DNA from: Desulfocapsa sp.
GTDB lineage: Bacteria > Desulfobacterota > Desulfobulbia > Desulfobulbales > Desulfocapsaceae
Length of the DNA: 15,852 nt
Direction: 5' to 3'
Assembly: GCA_030635405.1 (NCBI GenBank)
Contig: DAOVZA010000011.1
Coordinates: 1 to 15,852, forward strand
Shown: piece after piece, positions 14,093 to 15,852 of the stretch
Numbering within the stretch: position 1 is the first letter of the stretch
Layout: each line of letters begins with the position of its first letter
Position numbers and translations under genes: made by a program
Notes under the pieces: generated by a model
What the model was told of the DNA's origin: nothing
What the model saw: only the letters and a program-made list of their open reading frames with translations
Databases searched by the model: none

Positions 14093-15148
14093 ATGAGAAT
14101 AAGTCGTACAAAAACTCAGTTAATCACAAGATTATTTTGCCTGTCTTCCTTCATATTTTTATCTACATTACAAATTACAAATGCTGCTGTAATCGACATA
14201 GTCGATCATTCAAAGGCAAGAGATGTAATGCAGGGAACAAGAGACGACATTCCTCTTGTATCTCAGGAAAGAGAAGATAGTATTGATGAAAAACATGAGC
14301 AGACCTCGGAATACCTGATAAGTGCCGCAACCTGGTTTGATTCTTTCTTTGGTGACGAACGCTATTCTGCTGAAGAAAACCGTACAACTGCAAGGTTACA
14401 GTTAACTACAGGAATGGACAGGCATGAAAGTTTTGAGTTTAAAACCAGAGTCCGCTGGAGATTACACGTACCTGGCATCGATAAGCGATTAAACCTTTTA
14501 ATCTCTGCCAATGATGATGAAGATTTTGACGTTGATAAAGCAGCTGGAAACTTGAATAGTCGTGATGACGATAGTAACCTAACTGCTTCGTTACAGCGTT
14601 TCCTTGTACAAACAAAGAGTATGAACATCTCCACAACGGCTGGATTATCGTACAATTATGTGTATGCAGGGCTCAGGTATCGTGGAAAATTTGACTATGG
14701 CTCCTGGCAGGGCAGGCTTGTTAGTCGCTTCCGCTACTACACAGACGATGGCTGGGAAACTAGAAACCAGTACGATATTGAAAGGCAGGTTTCAGATACA
14801 TTACTCTTTAGAACTACATTTGAAGCAAGTTGGGAAGAAAAAAAGAATGGAGTACCCCATAGGGTGATTTTCTCGTTATTTCACGTTATTGGCTTAGACA
14901 AGGCTCTTAATTATGAAATCGGTAATTATTTTAATACAAGACCCAATTATGAGATGACGGATATCGTGTTTCGCCTTCGATATCGCCAGCGTTTTTACAG
15001 AGATTGGCTTGTTCTTGAAGCATCGCCACTGATCTCTTTTCCACAAGAATATGACCGAGAGTTCAATCCCGGCATTATTTTTAAGCTCGAAGCAGAGTTT
15101 GGCTACAAGTCTTATCAAAATCAATTTAACAATATCTTTTTGTTTTGA
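14093..15148 (+). CDS. Predicted outer-membrane beta-barrel protein, family not recognised
   Basis: A 351-residue protein with a signal peptide ending in LQITNA (about residue 31). A charged, probably helical stretch follows (about 40-75, rich in D, E, R and K). From about 100 to the end there are alternating amphipathic strands with many Arg and aromatic residues (FEFKTRVRWRLHVPG, GLRYRGKFDYGSWQGRLVSRFRYY, DIVFRLRYRQRFYRDWLVLEASPLISFP). It ends in NNIFLF, with the terminal phenylalanine expected of BAM substrates. I do not recognise the family. Its stop codon overlaps the TTG start of the porin gene, so the two are co-transcribed and probably translationally coupled. An accessory or companion barrel to the porin is a reasonable guess. 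Start choice rests on AGG eight bases upstream and the signal peptide. Confidence 0.82.
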   Translation: MRISRTKTQLITRLFCLSSFIFLSTLQITNAAVIDIVDHSKARDVMQGTRDDIPLVSQEREDSIDEKHEQTSEYLISAATWFDSFFGDERYSAEENRTTARLQLTTGMDRHESFEFKTRVRWRLHVPGIDKRLNLLISANDDEDFDVDKAAGNLNSRDDDSNLTASLQRFLVQTKSMNISTTAGLSYNYVYAGLRYRGKFDYGSWQGRLVSRFRYYTDDGWETRNQYDIERQVSDTLLFRTTFEASWEEKKNGVPHRVIFSLFHVIGLDKALNYEIGNYFNTRPNYEMTDIVFRLRYRQRFYRDWLVLEASPLISFPQEYDREFNPGIIFKLEAEFGYKSYQNQFNNIFLF

Positions 15149-15852
15149 TCACACATATCCTTCATCGTTCAATCCCTGGGATACTTGCTCTTCTTCTAGT
15201 CACTGGTACAACTCCTGTGCTTTTTGCAGAAGAAAACATCCCGGAAAGTATCCAGGAAGGCATCAAGAAAGGTATTCAGAAAAGTATTCAAGACGAGGCC
15301 ACCAAGCACAGAGAGCAGGGAGCAGTTGAAGATCCCCTGGCTCTGCAGCAATCACAAAAAACTAACAAGCCTTCACTTCATGAAATTTCACCTAACATTC
15401 TTAAATTATACGGAAGCCTGCGTTATCGCTACCGTGACACACAAAGAGATTCATTTGCAGGTGATGCTGGTACCCGAGCCGGTATAAACGGTCGTTTTCA
15501 GTTCTATGAACATTACTGGTTGCTTGGACGAGCCGAATCTGGATTTAATCTTTTTGATAACTTGGATCTGGTTTTTGATGCAGGGGGACATAGCAACAAT
15601 ACCTTTGCTGAAGACATGTTCCTCCGGCTTGCTTATGTTGGCGTGGAACTGCCAAAAGCTTTTCTTACCTATGGAAAGAACTGGTCAACCTACTATCAGG
15701 TTGCCTCTTTTACCGATCGCTTTCAGGGAACAGGAGCCGCTGCCAGTGGTACTTTTAATGCTGCGACAGATGGCGGTCCCAGCGGAACAGGTCGTGCTGA
15801 CAGGGTATTGCAAAGCAGGATTCAGATCAATCAACCCTGGGGCCCTCTTTCC
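15145..15852 (+). CDS. Porin, 3' end outside the window
   Basis: The frame is open from TTG 15145 to the right edge (236 codons). TTG overlaps the previous stop as TTGA and has no Shine-Dalgarno sequence of its own, suggesting translational coupling; no ATG lies near the signal peptide. The first residues form an export signal (GILALLLVTGTTPVLFA, cleaved before EENIP), followed by a helical, charged stretch with repeated I-x-x-G-I-x-K-x-I-x-x-S/E (SIQEGIKKGIQKSIQDEA) that may form a coiled coil. The porin body begins at LKLYGSLRYRYRD and includes GINGRFQFYEHYWLLGRAESGFNLFD, LRLAYVGVELPKAFLTYGKNWSTYY, and FTDRFQGTGAAASGTFNAATDGGPSGTGRADRVLQSRI. The last matches the 'GKxWSTYYxVAxFTDRF...TGRADxxxQxR' signature of diffusion porins. 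It probably admits small solutes across the outer membrane. Confidence 0.87.
   Translation, partial: MITHILHRSIPGILALLLVTGTTPVLFAEENIPESIQEGIKKGIQKSIQDEATKHREQGAVEDPLALQQSQKTNKPSLHEISPNILKLYGSLRYRYRDTQRDSFAGDAGTRAGINGRFQFYEHYWLLGRAESGFNLFDNLDLVFDAGGHSNNTFAEDMFLRLAYVGVELPKAFLTYGKNWSTYYQVASFTDRFQGTGAAASGTFNAATDGGPSGTGRADRVLQSRIQINQPWGPLS

Noticed and set aside
15224..15487. 87-codon frame on the plus strand near the right edge (also 15051-15329)
   Set aside because: It is out of frame with the porin, whose signal peptide and strand motifs span the same bases.
1..15852. CRISPR arrays, tRNA or rRNA genes, insertion sequences
   Set aside because: I saw no regularly spaced short repeats, no cloverleaf-like stretch and no transposase-like product. 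The only repeat pair is the two-copy segment reported.

Overview
The window comes from a Gram-negative bacterium. Nearly every gene product carries an export signal, and at least four products look like outer-membrane beta-barrels with aromatic C-terminal residues or porin features. By eye the base composition is moderately AT-rich. Two periplasmic sulfatases, a sigma-54 activator, a prokaryotic pentameric channel and a porin in one place would suit a marine Desulfobacterota (sulfate-reducer-like) genome. That placement is inference: no marker gene is present.

There are four blocks. (1) Minus strand, 4263 down to 1: an arylsulfatase whose reading frame is cut by one in-frame TAG before an otherwise intact C-terminal domain, then a small beta-barrel protein, then an unrecognised exported protein that runs off the left edge. 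(2) Plus strand, 4394-5347: a divergently transcribed AraC-family regulator. (3) Minus strand, 11964 down to 5466: a long run of same-strand genes encoding an ABM-fold protein, a Tat-exported binding protein of the 4,5-dihydroxyphthalate-decarboxylase-like type, a second sulfatase, a 'neuromedin U'-type outer-membrane protein, a second small barrel paralogous to the one in block 1, a lysine-rich secreted mini-protein, and a pentameric ligand-gated ion channel. A rho-independent terminator after sulfatase 2 splits this run into an upstream and a downstream part. Just upstream of the run lies a sigma-54 activator gene (12275-13774). Between the two are GTCA-N4-TGAC palindromes and a -24/-12-like promoter, so the activator very likely drives the run. 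(4) Plus strand, 14093 to the right edge: a predicted outer-membrane barrel overlapping by four bases a TTG-started porin that runs off the window.

Together the genes look like an envelope system for organic sulfate esters. Porins and barrels would admit the substrate, sulfatases would remove sulfate, and the Tat-exported binding protein and ABM protein would handle the possibly aromatic product. Two regulators respond to something in the pathway. The most unusual member is the ion channel with its lysine-rich partner gene 8 bp upstream, which suggests ligand-gated cation flux tied to sulfate-ester breakdown. Other points of interest are the TAG in sulfatase 1, the missing conserved histidine in sulfatase 2, a roughly 62-bp two-copy repeat, and a micro-ORF with a hairpin before sulfatase 2.
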